Origin: Streptomyces altiplanensis
GTDB taxonomy: Bacteria > Actinomycetota > Actinomycetes > Streptomycetales > Streptomycetaceae
Reading direction: 5' to 3'
Length of the DNA: 61,390 bases
Assembly (NCBI GenBank): GCA_003719395.1
Contig: RHMC01000024.1
Coordinates: 1-61,390 of the forward strand
Shown: in pieces, positions 1 to 10,507 of the stretch
Position numbering within the stretch: the first letter of the stretch is position 1
Layout: every line of letters begins with the position of its first letter
The notes under the pieces: model-generated
Seen by the model: only the letters and a program-made list of their open reading frames with translations
Told to the model about the DNA's origin: nothing
Database searches by the model: none
Program-made: the position numbers and the translations under genes

Positions 1-75
1 ACGGGCGGGTGGGAACAGCTCCGCCGCCCCTGCCCCGCCCCCCGTCACCGTCCCATCGCACTCCACGAGGAACTC

Positions 76-1579
76 ATGCCCCGCACCCGCACCTTCGCGC
101 CGTAGGACCTGGGCGCCTCCAGCGGACGCGTCATGGTCGCCCGGGTCGGGCCCGGGACCCTGGACCTCCAGGAGGTGCACCGCTTCGCGAACCGGCCCGT
201 GAGGACCGGCGGGACGCTGCACTGGGACGTCCTCGCCCTCTACCGGGGCGTGCTCGACGGCCTGCGGGCGCCGGGACGCGGCCGGCGGGCGGCTGGCGGG
301 GGTCGGGATCGACAGCTGGGCGGTGGACTACGGGCTGCTCGACGCCGACGGCGCCCTGCTCGGCAACCCCGTGCACTACCGGGACACCCGGACCGACGGC
401 GCGCCGGAGAAGGTCGCCGCCGCGCTGCCGCCCGAGGAGCTGTACGCCGCCACGGGGCTCCAGCACCTGCCGTTCAACACCGTCTTCCAGCTCGTCGCGG
501 CCCAGGGAACGCCACAACTCGCCGCCGCGAAGCAGCTGTTGCTGATACCCGACCTGATTTCGTACTGGCTGACGGGCGAGGCGGGCACCGAGATCACCAA
601 CGCCTCCACCACCCAGCTCGTCGATCCGCGCACCCGCACCTGGTCGCCCGTCGTCGCCGCGCGCCTGGGCATCGACCTCGGGCTGTTCCCGCCGTTGCGC
701 GACCCCGGCGACCCGGCCGGACTGCTGCGGCCCGAGGTGCTGGCCGAGACGGGACTGACCGGCCCCGTCCCGGTGACCGCCGTGGGCTCGCACGACACGG
801 CGTCGGCGGTGGTGGGCGTCCCCGCGGACGAGGGAGCGGACGGGGGCGGCTTCGCGTACATCGCCACCGGGACCTGGTCCCTCGCCGGGCTCGAACTCGA
901 CCGGCCGGTGCTCACCGAGGCGTCCCGGGCCGCGAACTTCACCAACGAGCTGGGGGTGGACGGCACCGTCCGCTACCTCCGCAACATCATGGGGCTGTGG
1001 CTGTTGCAGGAGTGCCTGCGCACCTGGGAGGCGCAGGGGGATCCGCAGGACCTCGCCGCCCTCCTCGACGGGGCGGCGCGGGCGGCTCCGCTGCGCTCGG
1101 TCGTGGACGCGGGCGACCCCATCTTCCTCGCGCCGAACGACATGCCCCGCCGTATCGCACAGGCCTGCGCCCGCACCGGGCAGCCGGAGCCCCGTACACC
1201 CGTCGAGACCACCCGCTGCGTGCTCGACTCGCTCGCCCTGGCCCACCGCGCGGCCGTCGAGGAGGCCCAGGCGCTGTCCGGCCGGACGGCGGGCACGGTG
1301 CACGTCGTCGGCGGCGGCGCGCACAACACGCTGCTGTGCCGGCTGACGGCGGACGCGGCCGGCCTGCCGGTCGTCGCGGGCCCCGCCGAGGCGGCGGCGT
1401 TCGGCAACGTACTGGTCCAGGCGCGCGCGGCCGGGGCGGTCGGCGGCGGACTCGCCGGGCTGCGGGCCCTGCTGCGCGCCACCCAGCCCTTGCGGTACTA
1501 CCGTCCGGCGGGTGATCGTTCCGCATGGGACGAGGCCGCGGACCGGATCGGCACAGGCTGCCGGGGGAGGAGGATGTGA
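76..1579 (+). CDS. Rhamnulokinase-like FGGY sugar kinase (frame-disrupted)
   Basis: Predicted cytoplasmic sugar kinase, most like rhamnulokinase, phosphorylating L-rhamnulose. The FGGY fold is visible: an N-terminal phosphate loop (DLGASSGRV), a mid-protein IATGTWSLAGLE segment and a C-terminal VVGGGAHN nucleotide motif. The ATG at 76 is preceded by GAGG at 67-70. Reading from it meets an in-frame TAG at 103-105 inside the phosphate loop, where FAAVDLG would be expected, and the frame then shifts near 275-295. After correction about 500 residues read through to 1579. The lactate genes start 2 bp later. Rhamnose breakdown yields L-lactaldehyde and then L-lactate, which fits that neighbour. Kinase family is confident; rhamnulose as substrate is an inference from family likeness and context. 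Confidence 0.75.
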
Positions 1580-1580
1580 C

Positions 1581-2335
1581 GTGCGCGTAGCTCTCTTCGT
1601 CACCTGCGTGAACGACACGCTCTATCCGCGCACCGGGCAGGCCGTCGTGCGGCTGCTGGAGCGGCTGGGGGTGGAGGTGGACTTCCCGCAGGCCCAGACC
1701 TGCTGCGGGCAGCCGCAGTTCAACACCGGCTACCGCCACGAGACCGAGCCGCTGGTACGGCGGTACGACGCGGCCTTCGCCGACTACGAGTACGTCGTCA
1801 CGCCCTCCGGTTCCTGCGCCGCGATGGTCCGCGACAACTACCCGCGGATCGGCGCCAAGGCGGTCGCCGAAGGGCGCGGCCGGGCGCTGGCGGACGCGCG
1901 GCGCGGGCCGTGCCGAAGACGTACGAACTGACGGAGTTCCTGGTCGACGTCCTCGGTGTGACCGACGTCGGTGCCTGGTTCCCGCACCCCGTCACCTACC
2001 ACCCCACCTGCCACGGGCTGCGCGTGCTGGGCCTGCACGACCGGCCGCGCAGGCTGCTGGAGCGGGTCCGGGGGCTGGAGCTGCGCGAACTGCCGGGCGC
2101 GGAGGAGTGCTGCGGTTTCGGCGGCACGTTCGCCGTGAAGAACGCCGCCGTGTCGGCGGCGATGGGCGCGGACAAGGTGCGCAACATCGAGTCCACGGGC
2201 GCCGGGACGGTGTGCACCGTCGACAACTCCTGCCTGATGCACATCGGCGGGACGCTCACCAAGCAGGGGTCCGCGGTGCGGCCCGTGCACATCGCGGAGA
2301 TCCTCGCCGCGACCGAGGAGGAGCCGTACACATGA
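1581..2335 (+). CDS. lutA: LutA, lactate utilization (Fe-S) oxidoreductase subunit (one frameshift)
   Basis: LutA is a cysteine-rich subunit of the LutABC complex that oxidises L-lactate to pyruvate in the cytoplasm. Both cysteine-rich CCG domains are visible: QTCCGQPQFNTGY in the N-terminal half, and HPTCHG followed by EECCGFGGTF in the C-terminal half. It starts at GTG 1581, just after the kinase stop, giving VRVALFVTCVND as in other LutA proteins. The frame changes near 1885-1905, upstream of the motif PKTYELTEFLVDVLG, by a single-base error. The stop overlaps the lutB start (ATGA at 2332-2335), so translation is probably coupled. Corrected length is about 250 residues, normal for the family. 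Confidence 0.9.
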
Positions 2336-3823
2336 GCGGTACGAGCGGTACGTACCTGGGGATGCCGGCGTTCCCGGCCGCCGCGCGGGAGGCCGTGGGC
2401 AACGAGACGCTGCGCAGGAACCTCCGGCACGCCACGCACACCATCCGCGACAAGCGCGCCAAGGCCGTCGCCGAGCTGGACGACTGGGAGCAGCTGCGCG
2501 CCGCCGGCAAGGACGTGAAGGACCGGACGCTGCGCCATCTCGACCACTACCTCGTCCAGCTGGAGGAGTCGGTCACGGCGGCGGGCGGCACCGTGCACTG
2601 GGCCGCGGACGCCGAGGAGGCCAACCGGATCGTGACCGGGCTGGTGAAGGCGGCCGTCGGCGACGGCACGCGGGAGCACGAGGTCGTCAAGGTCAAGTCG
2701 ATGGCCACGCAGGAGATCGGACTCAACGAGGCGCTGGAGGCCGAAGGCATCCGCGCCTACGAGACCGACCTCGCGGAGCTGATCGTGCAGCTCGGCGACG
2801 ACCGGCCGTCGCACATCCTGGTGCCCGCCATCCACCGCAACCGGGGCGAGATCCGCGACATCTTCGAGCGCGAGATGGGGAGTTGGGGGCGGGCGCCCCC
2901 GAGGGGCTGACCGACACCCCGGCCGAACTGGCCGAGGCGGCCCGGCTGCACCTGCGGGAGAAGTTCCTGCGCGCCAAGGTCGGCATCTCGGGCGCCAACT
3001 TCATGGTGGCGGAGACCGGCACCCTCGTCGTGGTCGAGTCCGAGGGCAACGGGCGGATGTGCCTGACCCTCCCCGAGACACTGATCTCCGTCGTCGGCAT
3101 CGAGAAGACCGTTCCGACCTGGCGGGACCTGGAGGTGTACTTGCAGCTCCTGCCCCGCTCCTCGACGGCGGAGCGGATGAACCCGTACACGACCATGTGG
3201 ACCGGTACGACGGACGGCGACGGGCCGCGCGAATTCCACCTGGTGCTCCTGGACAACGGCCGCACCGACACGCTGGCCGACGAGGTGGGGCGCCAGGCGC
3301 TGCGCTGCATCCGCTGCTCGGCGTGCCTGAACGTGTGCCCGGTCTACGAGCGGGCCGGCGGGCACGCGTACGGCTCGGTCTACCCGGGGCCGATCGGCGC
3401 GATCCTCAGCCCGCAGCTGCGCGGTACGGGGAGCGAGGTCGACGCCTCGCTGCCGTACGCGTCGTCGCTGCTCGGGGCCTGCTACGAGGTGTGTCCCGTC
3501 GCCATCGACATCCCGGAGGTGCTGGTGCACCTGCGGGAGCGGGTGGTGGAGGGCGGGACGGTGACCAGGAACGGGGCGCGGGTCACGATCCGGCCCGCGA
3601 AGGGGCACGCGGCGGCGCGCTCGGCGATGCGCGCGGCGCGCTGGGCGCTGGACCACCCGGGCGCGCTGCGGGCCGGACAGCGGCTGGCGTCCCGTACCCG
3701 CCGCATCCATCCGAAGCGGCTGCCGGGGCCGGGGCGCGCGTGGAGCGACACGCGGGCACTGCCCGAGCTGCCCGCGGAACCGTTCAGGGACTGGTGGCAG
3801 CGCACCCGCGGAGGAGCCCGGTG
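2332..3823 (+). CDS. lutB: LutB, lactate utilization iron-sulfur protein (frameshift; stop codon lost)
   Basis: LutB carries the LUD domain plus two iron-sulfur clusters and works with LutA and LutC in lactate oxidation. Visible features are an N-terminal LUD region (VAETGTLVVVESEGNGRM), a ferredoxin motif CIRCSACLNVCPVYE and a second set ending CYEVCPVAID. The frame breaks at about 2884-2890, where a run of five G should be six to give SWGAGAPEGLTD. The normal stop is also missing and the frame reads into lutC. Removing the C at 3824 restores CGG TGA for lutB and a GTG AAC start for lutC, so the apparent LutB-LutC fusion is best explained by one inserted base. Confidence 0.88.
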
Positions 3824-4486
3824 CAACAGCGGCAGCGGCAGCAGGGAGCGGGTGCTGGCGCGGGTGCGCCGGGCCCTGGCGGACGTACCGGCCGGCGAGC
3901 GGCCCGAGGACGTACGGGTGGAACGCGGCTACCTGCGGGTGCACGGCGACCGGAGTACCGAGGAGACGGTCGAACTGCTCGCGGAGAACCTGGCGGACTA
4001 CCGGGCGGTCGTGCACCGGACGGACCCGGCCGGGCTGGAGGACCTGCTGATGCGGCTCCTGGCCGAGCGCGGTTCGCAGTCGGTGCTCGTACCGCCGGGG
4101 CTCCCGCCGCACTGGCTGGCCGCCGCGGACCCGGTCCGGGTGCACGACCGGGAGGCGAGCACCACGCATCAGCTCGACGCCGTGGACAGCGTGGTCACGG
4201 GCTGCGCGGTCGCGATCGCCGAGACCGGCACGATCGTCCTGGACGGCGGCCCCGACCAGGGCAGGCGCCGGATCACTCTGGTGCCCGATCACCACATCTG
4301 TGTCGTACGGGTCCCGGACCAGGTGGTCGGCTCGGTGCCCCAGGCCCTGGAGCGGCTGGATCCCCGGCGGCCGCTGACCTGGATCTCGGGCCCCTCGGCG
4401 ACAGCGACATCGAGCTGGACCGGGTCGAGGGCGTGCACGGCCCGCGCACCCTGGAGGTGGTTCTGGTCGAGGGGCCGCACGACTGA
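3821..4486 (+). CDS. lutC: LutC, lactate utilization protein C (one or two frame errors)
   Basis: LutC is the LUD-domain partner of LutA and LutB and completes the lactate oxidase complex. The reading frame gives ERVLARVRRALADV at the N-terminus and AIAETGTIVLDGGPDQGRR in the centre. Near 4400 the family signature GPSATSDIELDRVEGVHGP is broken by one missing base; the downstream frame continues to a stop at 4484-4486. The start is taken as GTG 3821, which becomes usable if the C at 3824 is an insertion, giving a 4-bp GTGA overlap with lutB typical of this operon. Corrected length is about 220 residues, the usual size. Confidence 0.85.
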   Translation: MQQRQRQQGAGAGAGAPGPGGRTGRRAARGRTGGTRLPAGARRPEYRGDGRTARGEPGGLPGGRAPDGPGRAGGPADAAPGRARFAVGARTAGAPAALAGRRGPGPGARPGGEHHASARRRGQRGHGLRGRDRRDRHDRPGRRPRPGQAPDHSGARSPHLCRTGPGPGGRLGAPGPGAAGSPAAADLDLGPLGDSDIELDRVEGVHGPRTLEVVLVEGPHD

Positions 4487-4628
4487 CCGGATCCCTGGCT
4501 CTCCCCTCGCCCTCCCCGCGCCCTCTCCTCGCAGAGGACCGGACCTCCGGACCCGCATGTGGCTCTGGCCCGGTGGTGGCCCGGCGCGTAACGTGACGCG
4601 GCATGACCTGCGAGGGGACGGCTGATTC

Positions 4629-5462
4629 ATGAAGATCCTCATCAGCGCCGACATGGAGGGCGCCACCGGTGTCACCTGGCCGGCCGACGTGCTGCCGGGC
4701 ACACCGCAGTGGGAGCGCTGCCGCTCCCTGTTCACGTCCGACGTCAACGCGGCCGTTCTCGGCTTCTTCGACGGGGGCGCCGACCAGGTGCTGGTCAACG
4801 AGGCGCACTGGACCATGCGCAACCTCTTCCTGGAGCACCTCGACGAGCGCGCCGAGATGCTCACGGGCCGGCACAAGTCGCTCAGCATGGTCGAGGGCGT
4901 GCAGCACGGGGACGTGGACGGCATCGCCTTCGTCGGCTACCACACCGGCGCCGGCACCGAGGGCGTCCTCGCGCACACCTACCTCGCCAACTCCGTCACG
5001 GGCGTGTGGGTCAACGGCGAGCGGGCCAGTGAGGGCCTGCTCAACTCCCACGTCGTCGCGGAGTACGGCGTACCGGTGGTCCTCGTCACCGGCGACGACC
5101 TGACCTGCGAGGACGCCGAGGGCTACGCGCCCCGGGCCCGCAAGGTCGCGGTCAAGGACCACGTCTCGCGGTACGCCGCGGTGTGCCGCACCCCGGCCCG
5201 CACCGCCGCCGACATCAGGGCCGCCGCGAAGGAGGCGACGGCCCTCGCCGTACGCCACGAACCGGTGCGCGGCGGCCCGTTCACCGTGGAGCTGGAATTC
5301 GACGCGGAGCACCTTTCAGGCGTCGCGACCGTGGTACCAGGGGTGGAGGCGACCGGAGAACGGCGTGTCGCGTACACCAGCGGGACGATGTATGAGGGCA
5401 TTCGTACGTTCAAGGCCGTGACGACGATCGTCTCGGCCGCAGTGGAGGAGCAGTATGGCTGA
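4629..5462 (+). CDS. M55 family D-aminopeptidase (DppA-like)
   Basis: Predicted zinc-dependent D-aminopeptidase of family M55, which removes N-terminal D-amino acids from short peptides such as D-Ala-D-Ala. The protein is 277 residues, close to DppA, and intact. The N-terminal metal-binding motif SADMEG is at residues 6-11, with family-conserved histidines in NEAHWTMRN and VGYHTGAG. There is no signal peptide, so it acts in the cytoplasm. A separate 142-nt gap divides it from lutC, so it may start its own transcript. Its last codons overlap the next peptidase gene by 8 bp. Association with three further peptidases suggests salvage of cell-wall or D-amino-acid peptides. Confidence 0.88.
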   Translation: MKILISADMEGATGVTWPADVLPGTPQWERCRSLFTSDVNAAVLGFFDGGADQVLVNEAHWTMRNLFLEHLDERAEMLTGRHKSLSMVEGVQHGDVDGIAFVGYHTGAGTEGVLAHTYLANSVTGVWVNGERASEGLLNSHVVAEYGVPVVLVTGDDLTCEDAEGYAPRARKVAVKDHVSRYAAVCRTPARTAADIRAAAKEATALAVRHEPVRGGPFTVELEFDAEHLSGVATVVPGVEATGERRVAYTSGTMYEGIRTFKAVTTIVSAAVEEQYG

Positions 5463-6803
5463 CCACCAGCCGGCCGACGGGGGAACGGCCGACGCGCTCG
5501 CGCTCGACCAGGTCGTGACCTTCACGTCCGACCTCATCCGGATCGACACCACCAACCGCGGCGACGGCGACTGCGCGAGCGCCCGGCCGCCGAGTACGTC
5601 GCCGAGCGGCTGGCCGGCGCCGGGCTCGCCCCCCACCTGCTCGAACGGACCCCCGGACGGACCAACGTCGTGGCCAGGATCGCCGGCACGGACCCGTCCG
5701 CCGACGCCCTCCTCGTCCACGGCCACCTCGACGTCGTGCCCGCCGAGCCCGCCGACTGGAGCGTGCACCCCTTCTCCGGGGAGGTCCGCGACGGCGTGGT
5801 CTGGGGCCGTGGCGCCGTCGACATGAAGAACATGGACGCGATGGTCCTCGCCGTCGTACGGGCCTGGGCGCGCTCCGGCACCCGGCCCCGCCGCGACATC
5901 GTGCTCGCCTTCACCGCCGACGAGGAGGCCAGCGCGGCCGACGGCTCCGGTTTCCTCGCCGACGAGCACCCCGAGCTCTTCGAGGGCTGTACGGAAGGCA
6001 TCAGCGAATCCGGCGCCTACACCTTCCACGCGGGCCCCGGCATGGAGATCTACCCGATCGCGGCGGGGGAGCGGGGCACCGGCTGGCTCAAGCTCACCGG
6101 CGTCGGCACGGCGGGCCACGGCTCCAAGGTCAACCGGGACAACGCCGTGAGCAGACTGGCGGCCGCCGTCGCCCGGATCGGCGCGTACGAGTGGCCGGTG
6201 CGGCTCACCCCGACCGTCCGGGCCGCCCTCACCGAGCTCGCGGCCCTGCACCACCTCGACGCACCGGACTTCGACGCGCCCGGCTTCGACGTGGACGCGC
6301 TGCTCAACAAGCTGGGACCGGCCGCCGAGCTGGTCGAGGCGACGGTGCGGGACAGCGCCAACCCGACCATGCTGGACGCCGGTTACAAGGTCAACGTCAT
6401 CCCGGGACGGGCGACCGCCTACGTCGACGGACGGTTCCTGCCCGGCGGCGAGGAGGAGTTCCGCCGGACCATGGACCTGCTCACGGGAGACCTGGTGGAC
6501 TGGGAGTTCCACCACCGGGAGACCGCCCTCCAGGCGCCCACCGACTCGCCGACGTACGCGAAACTGCGCGCCGCGGTGGAGCACTTCGCCCCCGGCGCGC
6601 ACGTCGTGCCGTACTGCATGTCGGGCGGCACGGACGCCAAGCAGTTCTCCCGGCTCGGCATCACGGGGTACGGCTTCTCGCCGCTGAAGCTGCCCGCCGA
6701 CTTCGACTACGGGGCGCTCTTCCACGGCGTGGACGAACGCGTTCCGGTCGAGGCCCTCCACTTCGGCGTGCGGGTGCTCGACCATTACCTGAAGACCGCA
6801 TAG
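5455..6803 (+). CDS. M20 family metallopeptidase / dipeptidase (one frameshift)
   Basis: M20/M28-type di-zinc exopeptidase or deacylase. Metal-site motifs are in place: VHGHLDVVPAE with the ligand His and Asp, the bridging region WGRGAVDMKNMDAM, the catalytic DEEAS, and a late SGGTDAKQFSRLG segment. The ATG at 5455 lies inside the end of the M55 gene and starts MADHQPADGG. The frame shifts once near 5574, where NRGDGDCRERPAAEYVAERL would be expected, and then stays open to 6803. Corrected length is about 449 residues, normal for M20 peptidases. Substrate is not predictable beyond small peptides or N-acyl amino acids; the 8-bp overlap with the D-aminopeptidase gene implies a joint role. Confidence 0.87.
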
Positions 6804-6833
6804 CAGATCCCACAGCTCGGGGAGTTGAAAGGC

Positions 6834-8829
6834 ATGGTGCCCACAGGGCCGTACGGAAGCTGGCCGTCGCCGATCGGCGCCGGGCTCGCCGCCTCGCACG
6901 GCGGGCACCCGGAGTACGTCGGGATGGATCGGCGAGAGGTGTGGTGGACCGCGCCGCGCCCCGACCGAGGGCGGACGGCGCGCGCTGGTGCGCCGGCGGG
7001 CGGACGGCGCCGAGGAATCGGTTCTGCCGGCCCCCTGGAACGTACGCCGCAGATTCGTCGAGTACGGCGGCCTGCCCTGGGCCGGCGCTCAGCGCGCGGT
7101 GGGCGGCCCGCTCGTCGTCTTCGTCCACTTCCCCGACCAGCGGCTCTACGCGTACGAACCGGACGTGCCCGGCGCCGAGCCCCGGCCCCTCACTCCTGTC
7201 TCGGCCGTCGGCGGCGGGCTGCGCTGGGTCGACCCGCAGCTGCGTACGGACCGGGGCGCGGCGGGCGAAGTGTGGTGCGTACTGGAGGAGTTCACGGGCG
7301 AGGCCCCCACCGACGTACGGCGCGTCATCGACGCCGTACCGCTCGACGGCTCCGCCGCCGAGGACCGCGCCGCCGTACGGGAACTCTCCGACGGCGCGCA
7401 CCGCTTCGTCACCGGCCCCCGCGTCTGCCCGGACGGACTGCGGGCGGCCTGGATCGCCTGGGACCACCCCCGGATGCCCTGGGACGGCACGGAAGTGATC
7501 CTCGCGGACGTCGCCGAGGACGGTACCTTCCGCGACCCGCGGAGCTTCCTCGGCGGACCCGAGGAGTCGGTCGCCCAGGTCGACTGGACCGCCGACGGAC
7601 AGCTGCTCTACGCCAGTGACGCCGGCGGGTGGTGGAACCTGTACCGCGCGGACCCGCACGGGGCAACGGTGGTCCCGCTCTGCGCCCGCGCCGAGGAGTT
7701 CGCCGGGCCGCTCTGGAAGATCGGCCTGCGCTGGTTCCACCCGCTGGACAACGGCCTGATCGCCGTCATCCACGGCAGCGGCACCACAGCGCTGGGCATT
7801 CTCGACCCGGAGAGCTGCGAAGTCGTCGACTCGGCGGGCCCCTGGACCGAGTGGGCCCCCACGCTCGCCGTGCACGGGAGCCGGGTCGTCGGTGTCGCCG
7901 CCAGCCCGCGCAGCGCGTACGAGGTCATGGAGCTCGACACCTTCACCGGGCACACCCGGGTCATCGGCTCCGCGCACGACGACCCGGTGGACCCCGCCTT
8001 CTATCCCGAGCCGCAGATCCGCGTCTTCACCGGACCCGACGGCCACGAGATCCACGCCCACATCTACCCGCCGCACAACCCCGGCCGCATCGCCCCCGGC
8101 GACGAGCTGCCGCCGTACGTGGTGTGGGCGCACGGCGGGCCGACCGGGCGCGCCCCGCTCGTACTCGACCTGGAGATCGCCTACTTCACCTCGCGCGGCA
8201 TCGGCGTCGCCGAGGTCGACTACGGCGGCTCCGCCGGGTACGGACGCGAGTACCGCGACCGGCTGCGCGAACAGTGGGGCGTCGTGGACGTCGAGGACTG
8301 CGCCGCCGTCGCCGTCGCCCTGGCCGAGGAGGGCACGGCCGATCCGCGCAGGCTCGCGATCCGAGGCGGCAGCGCGGGCGGCTGGACGGCGGCGGCCTCG
8401 CTGGCCGGCACCGACGTCTATGCCTGCGGCACCGTGATCTACCCGATCCTCGACCTGGAGGGCTGGGCGACGGGCGAGACCCACGACTTCGAGTCGCGGT
8501 ACCTGGAGAGCCTCGTCGGACCGCTCGCCGCCTGCCCCGACCGCTACCGCGACCGTTCGCCCGTGCACCGGGCGGAACGGATCACCGCACCGTTCCTGCT
8601 GCTCCAGGGGCTCGACGACGTGATCTGCCCGCCCGCGCAGTGCGAGAGGTTCCTGGAGCGCATGGCGGGACGCGGAGTCCCGCACGCGTACCTCGCCTTC
8701 GAGGGGGAGGGGCACGGTTTCCGCAGGGCCGAGACCATGACCCGCGCTCTGGAGGCCGAACTCTCCCTCTACGCCCGGACCTTCGGCGTCGACCGCGACG
8801 ACGTACCCCCCCTGGAGCTCACCACATGA
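6834..8829 (+). CDS. S9 family prolyl oligopeptidase-type peptidase (one frameshift)
   Basis: Serine peptidase of the prolyl oligopeptidase / acylaminoacyl-peptidase group: a beta-propeller region of about 400 residues followed by an alpha/beta hydrolase catalytic domain. The nucleophile elbow GGSAGGW, the Asp segment LQGLDDVICP and the His segment FEGEGHGF are visible in order. No signal sequence is seen. The start is taken as ATG 6834, 9 nt after GGGGAG; a TTG at 6825 is an alternative. The frame breaks once near 6970-6985, after which it is open to 8829. The stop overlaps the next peptidase gene by 4 bp, so the two are translationally coupled. It probably cleaves short peptides. Confidence 0.87.
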
Positions 8830-9814
8830 CCCCTGTTCCTCCGACGCCTCCGACGCCTCCGACGCCTCCGACGTCTCTGACGCCTCTGACGCCTCTGACC
8901 AGGCCCGCGCGGCTGAGGGCGGGGGCGCGGGTCGCCGTCGTGGCCCCCAGCGGGCCCGTTCCCGAGGAGCGGCTCGAAGAGGGCCTCGACATCCTGCGGA
9001 GCTGGGACCTCGAACCGGTGGCCGGCCCCCATGTGCTGGACGTGCACCGGCAGTTCGGATACCTGGCGGGACCGGACGAGGCGCGGGCCCGGGATCTGGA
9101 GGAGGCCTGGTGCGACCCGTCGGTGGACGCGGTGATCTGTGCGCGGGGCGGCTACGGATCCCAGCGCATGGTGGACCTGGTCGACTGGGCGGCGATGCGT
9201 GCGGCCGGACCCAAGGTCTTCGTCGGCTACAGCGACATCACCGCGCTGCACGAGGCCTTCGCCGTACGGCTGGGCCTGGCCACGCTGCACGGGCCGATGG
9301 CCGCGAGCGTTCCCTTCCTCAAGGACGCCCGACACAGGATTCGCTGCGGGCCACGCTCTTCGAGCCCGAGTCGGTCATGACGCTCGGCCTGGAGGCGGCG
9401 GGCGTCCTGGTCCCCGGCCGGGCGCGCGGCATCACGCTCGGCGGCTGCGTCAGCCTGCTCGCCGCCGGCCTGGGCACTCCGTACGCCAGACCCGGCGCCC
9501 GCGGCGGTCTGCTGCTCGTCGAGGACATCGGCGAGGAGGCGTACCGCCTCGATCGGATCCTCACCCAGCTGCTGCGCTCCGGCTGGCTGGACGGCGTGGC
9601 GGGCATCGCCCTCGGCTCGTGGGAGGAGTGCGGCCCGTACGAGGAGGAGGTGCGGAAGCTGCTGCACGACCGGCTGGGCTCCCTGGGGGTGCCGGTCGTC
9701 GAGGAGCTGGGCTTCGGGCACTGCGCGAGCGCCCTGACCATGCCGCTCGGCGTGCCCGCCGTGCTCGACACGGACACCCGCACCCTCACCCTCGACGTGC
9801 CCGCGCTGCGGTGA
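8826..9814 (+). CDS. S66 family LD-carboxypeptidase (one frameshift)
   Basis: Muramoyltetrapeptide carboxypeptidase family (LdcA/MccF fold), which cleaves L-D bonds such as the terminal D-Ala of murein tetrapeptides. Motifs seen are VAPSGPV, ARGGYGSQRMVDLVDW, and the nucleophile region FVGYSDITALH. The frame shifts once near 9330-9345, then reads to 9814; corrected length is about 329 residues. The ATG at 8826 overlaps the S9 stop. The first 25 or so residues are a low-complexity Thr-Pro stretch encoded by 9-bp repeats, which is not a normal part of the family, so the true start could be internal. Cytoplasmic murein-peptide recycling is the likely role. Confidence 0.85.
8832..8900 (+). repeat. 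Tandem 9-bp coding repeat in the S66 gene 5' end
   Basis: Seven or so copies of a 9-bp unit of the type CCTCCGACG, drifting to CCTCTGACG downstream, encode the Thr-Pro-rich N-terminus of the LD-carboxypeptidase. A simple-sequence repeat at a start region can change length by slippage in 9-bp steps without changing frame. Confidence 0.75.
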
Positions 9815-9826
9815 GGCGGCAGGCGT

Positions 9827-10317
9827 TCAGGTCCCCGGGTGGTCGCCCGTCGCCCCGTCGATGAGCTCACGCATGATGTCCATGTGGCCCGCGTGCCGCG
9901 CGGTGTCCTCCAGCATGTGGATGAGCACCCAGCGCATCGACACGGTGCTGCCCGACCACGACGTGCCCCGCGTGTCCAGGCCGAGCTCGCCGTCGCCCGG
10001 TCGGCGGCGGCCCGTGCGCGGCCGTAGAACTCCACGATGTCCGTGGTGGATTCGTCGTCCGTCACCGTCATGTCGTCCTGCGGCTCGAACCACATCGGCT
10101 CGCTCTCGCGCCCGAACGTGGTGCAGAACCACCCGTACTCGACGCTCGCCAGGTGCTTCACCAGGCCCAGCAGGCTGGTCCCGGACGGGGTCATGGGCCG
10201 GCGCAGCTGCTCGTCGTCGAGGCCGTCGAGCTTCCACAGCACGGCATCGCGGTGCCGGTCCAGGGCGGCCTGGAGACTTTCCTTCTCGCCACCGGTGAAA
10301 GGAACACGTTTCGTCAT
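9827..10317 (-). CDS. DinB-family (DUF664) protein (one frameshift)
   Basis: Small helical-bundle protein of the DinB/mycothiol-dependent superfamily. The start [21 protein letters not shown] is followed by [21 protein letters not shown], which carries the conserved His of the three-His metal site, and the C-terminal [22 protein letters not shown] carries the other two. The frame shifts once near 9990-10000; after correction the protein is about 163 residues, typical for DUF664. Members often use mycothiol as a thiol cofactor, but the substrate here is unknown. It converges with the LD-carboxypeptidase gene across 12 bp. Confidence 0.83.
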
Positions 10318-10507
10318 TCCCGGAACGTAACAGCCGGGTCCGACAACGCTCTTCCCAAAGCCGTGGCCAGGCCGGCCCGGCCGTTCTTCACAGGTTCTCC
10401 AGCATCCGCCCCGGCCGCGACCGTTGACAGCCGTACGACGCGTGTCCCAGCATGACGGGCGCCGATACTGACCGGTCGGTAAGGTGCCCTCAGCGTGGAG
10501 GTCCGCA

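Noticed and set aside
2883..4625. A natural LutB-LutC fusion enzyme
   Set aside because: Both expected ends are recovered by removing one base at 3824, and the region has many similar indels.
2757..5312. Very long open frame on the minus strand (about 850 codons)
   Set aside because: It lies exactly opposite lutB, lutC and the M55 gene, has low-complexity Arg/Gly/Ala content and no family motif; such shadows are usual in high-GC DNA.
8832..8900. CRISPR-like or minisatellite array
   Set aside because: The units are only 9 bp, adjacent without spacers and in frame with a coding sequence; they are a coding simple repeat.
10318..10507. Small gene in the 190-nt gap before the secreted hydrolase
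   Set aside because: Short frames here lack ribosome sites and have no conserved look; the stretch most likely holds divergent promoters.
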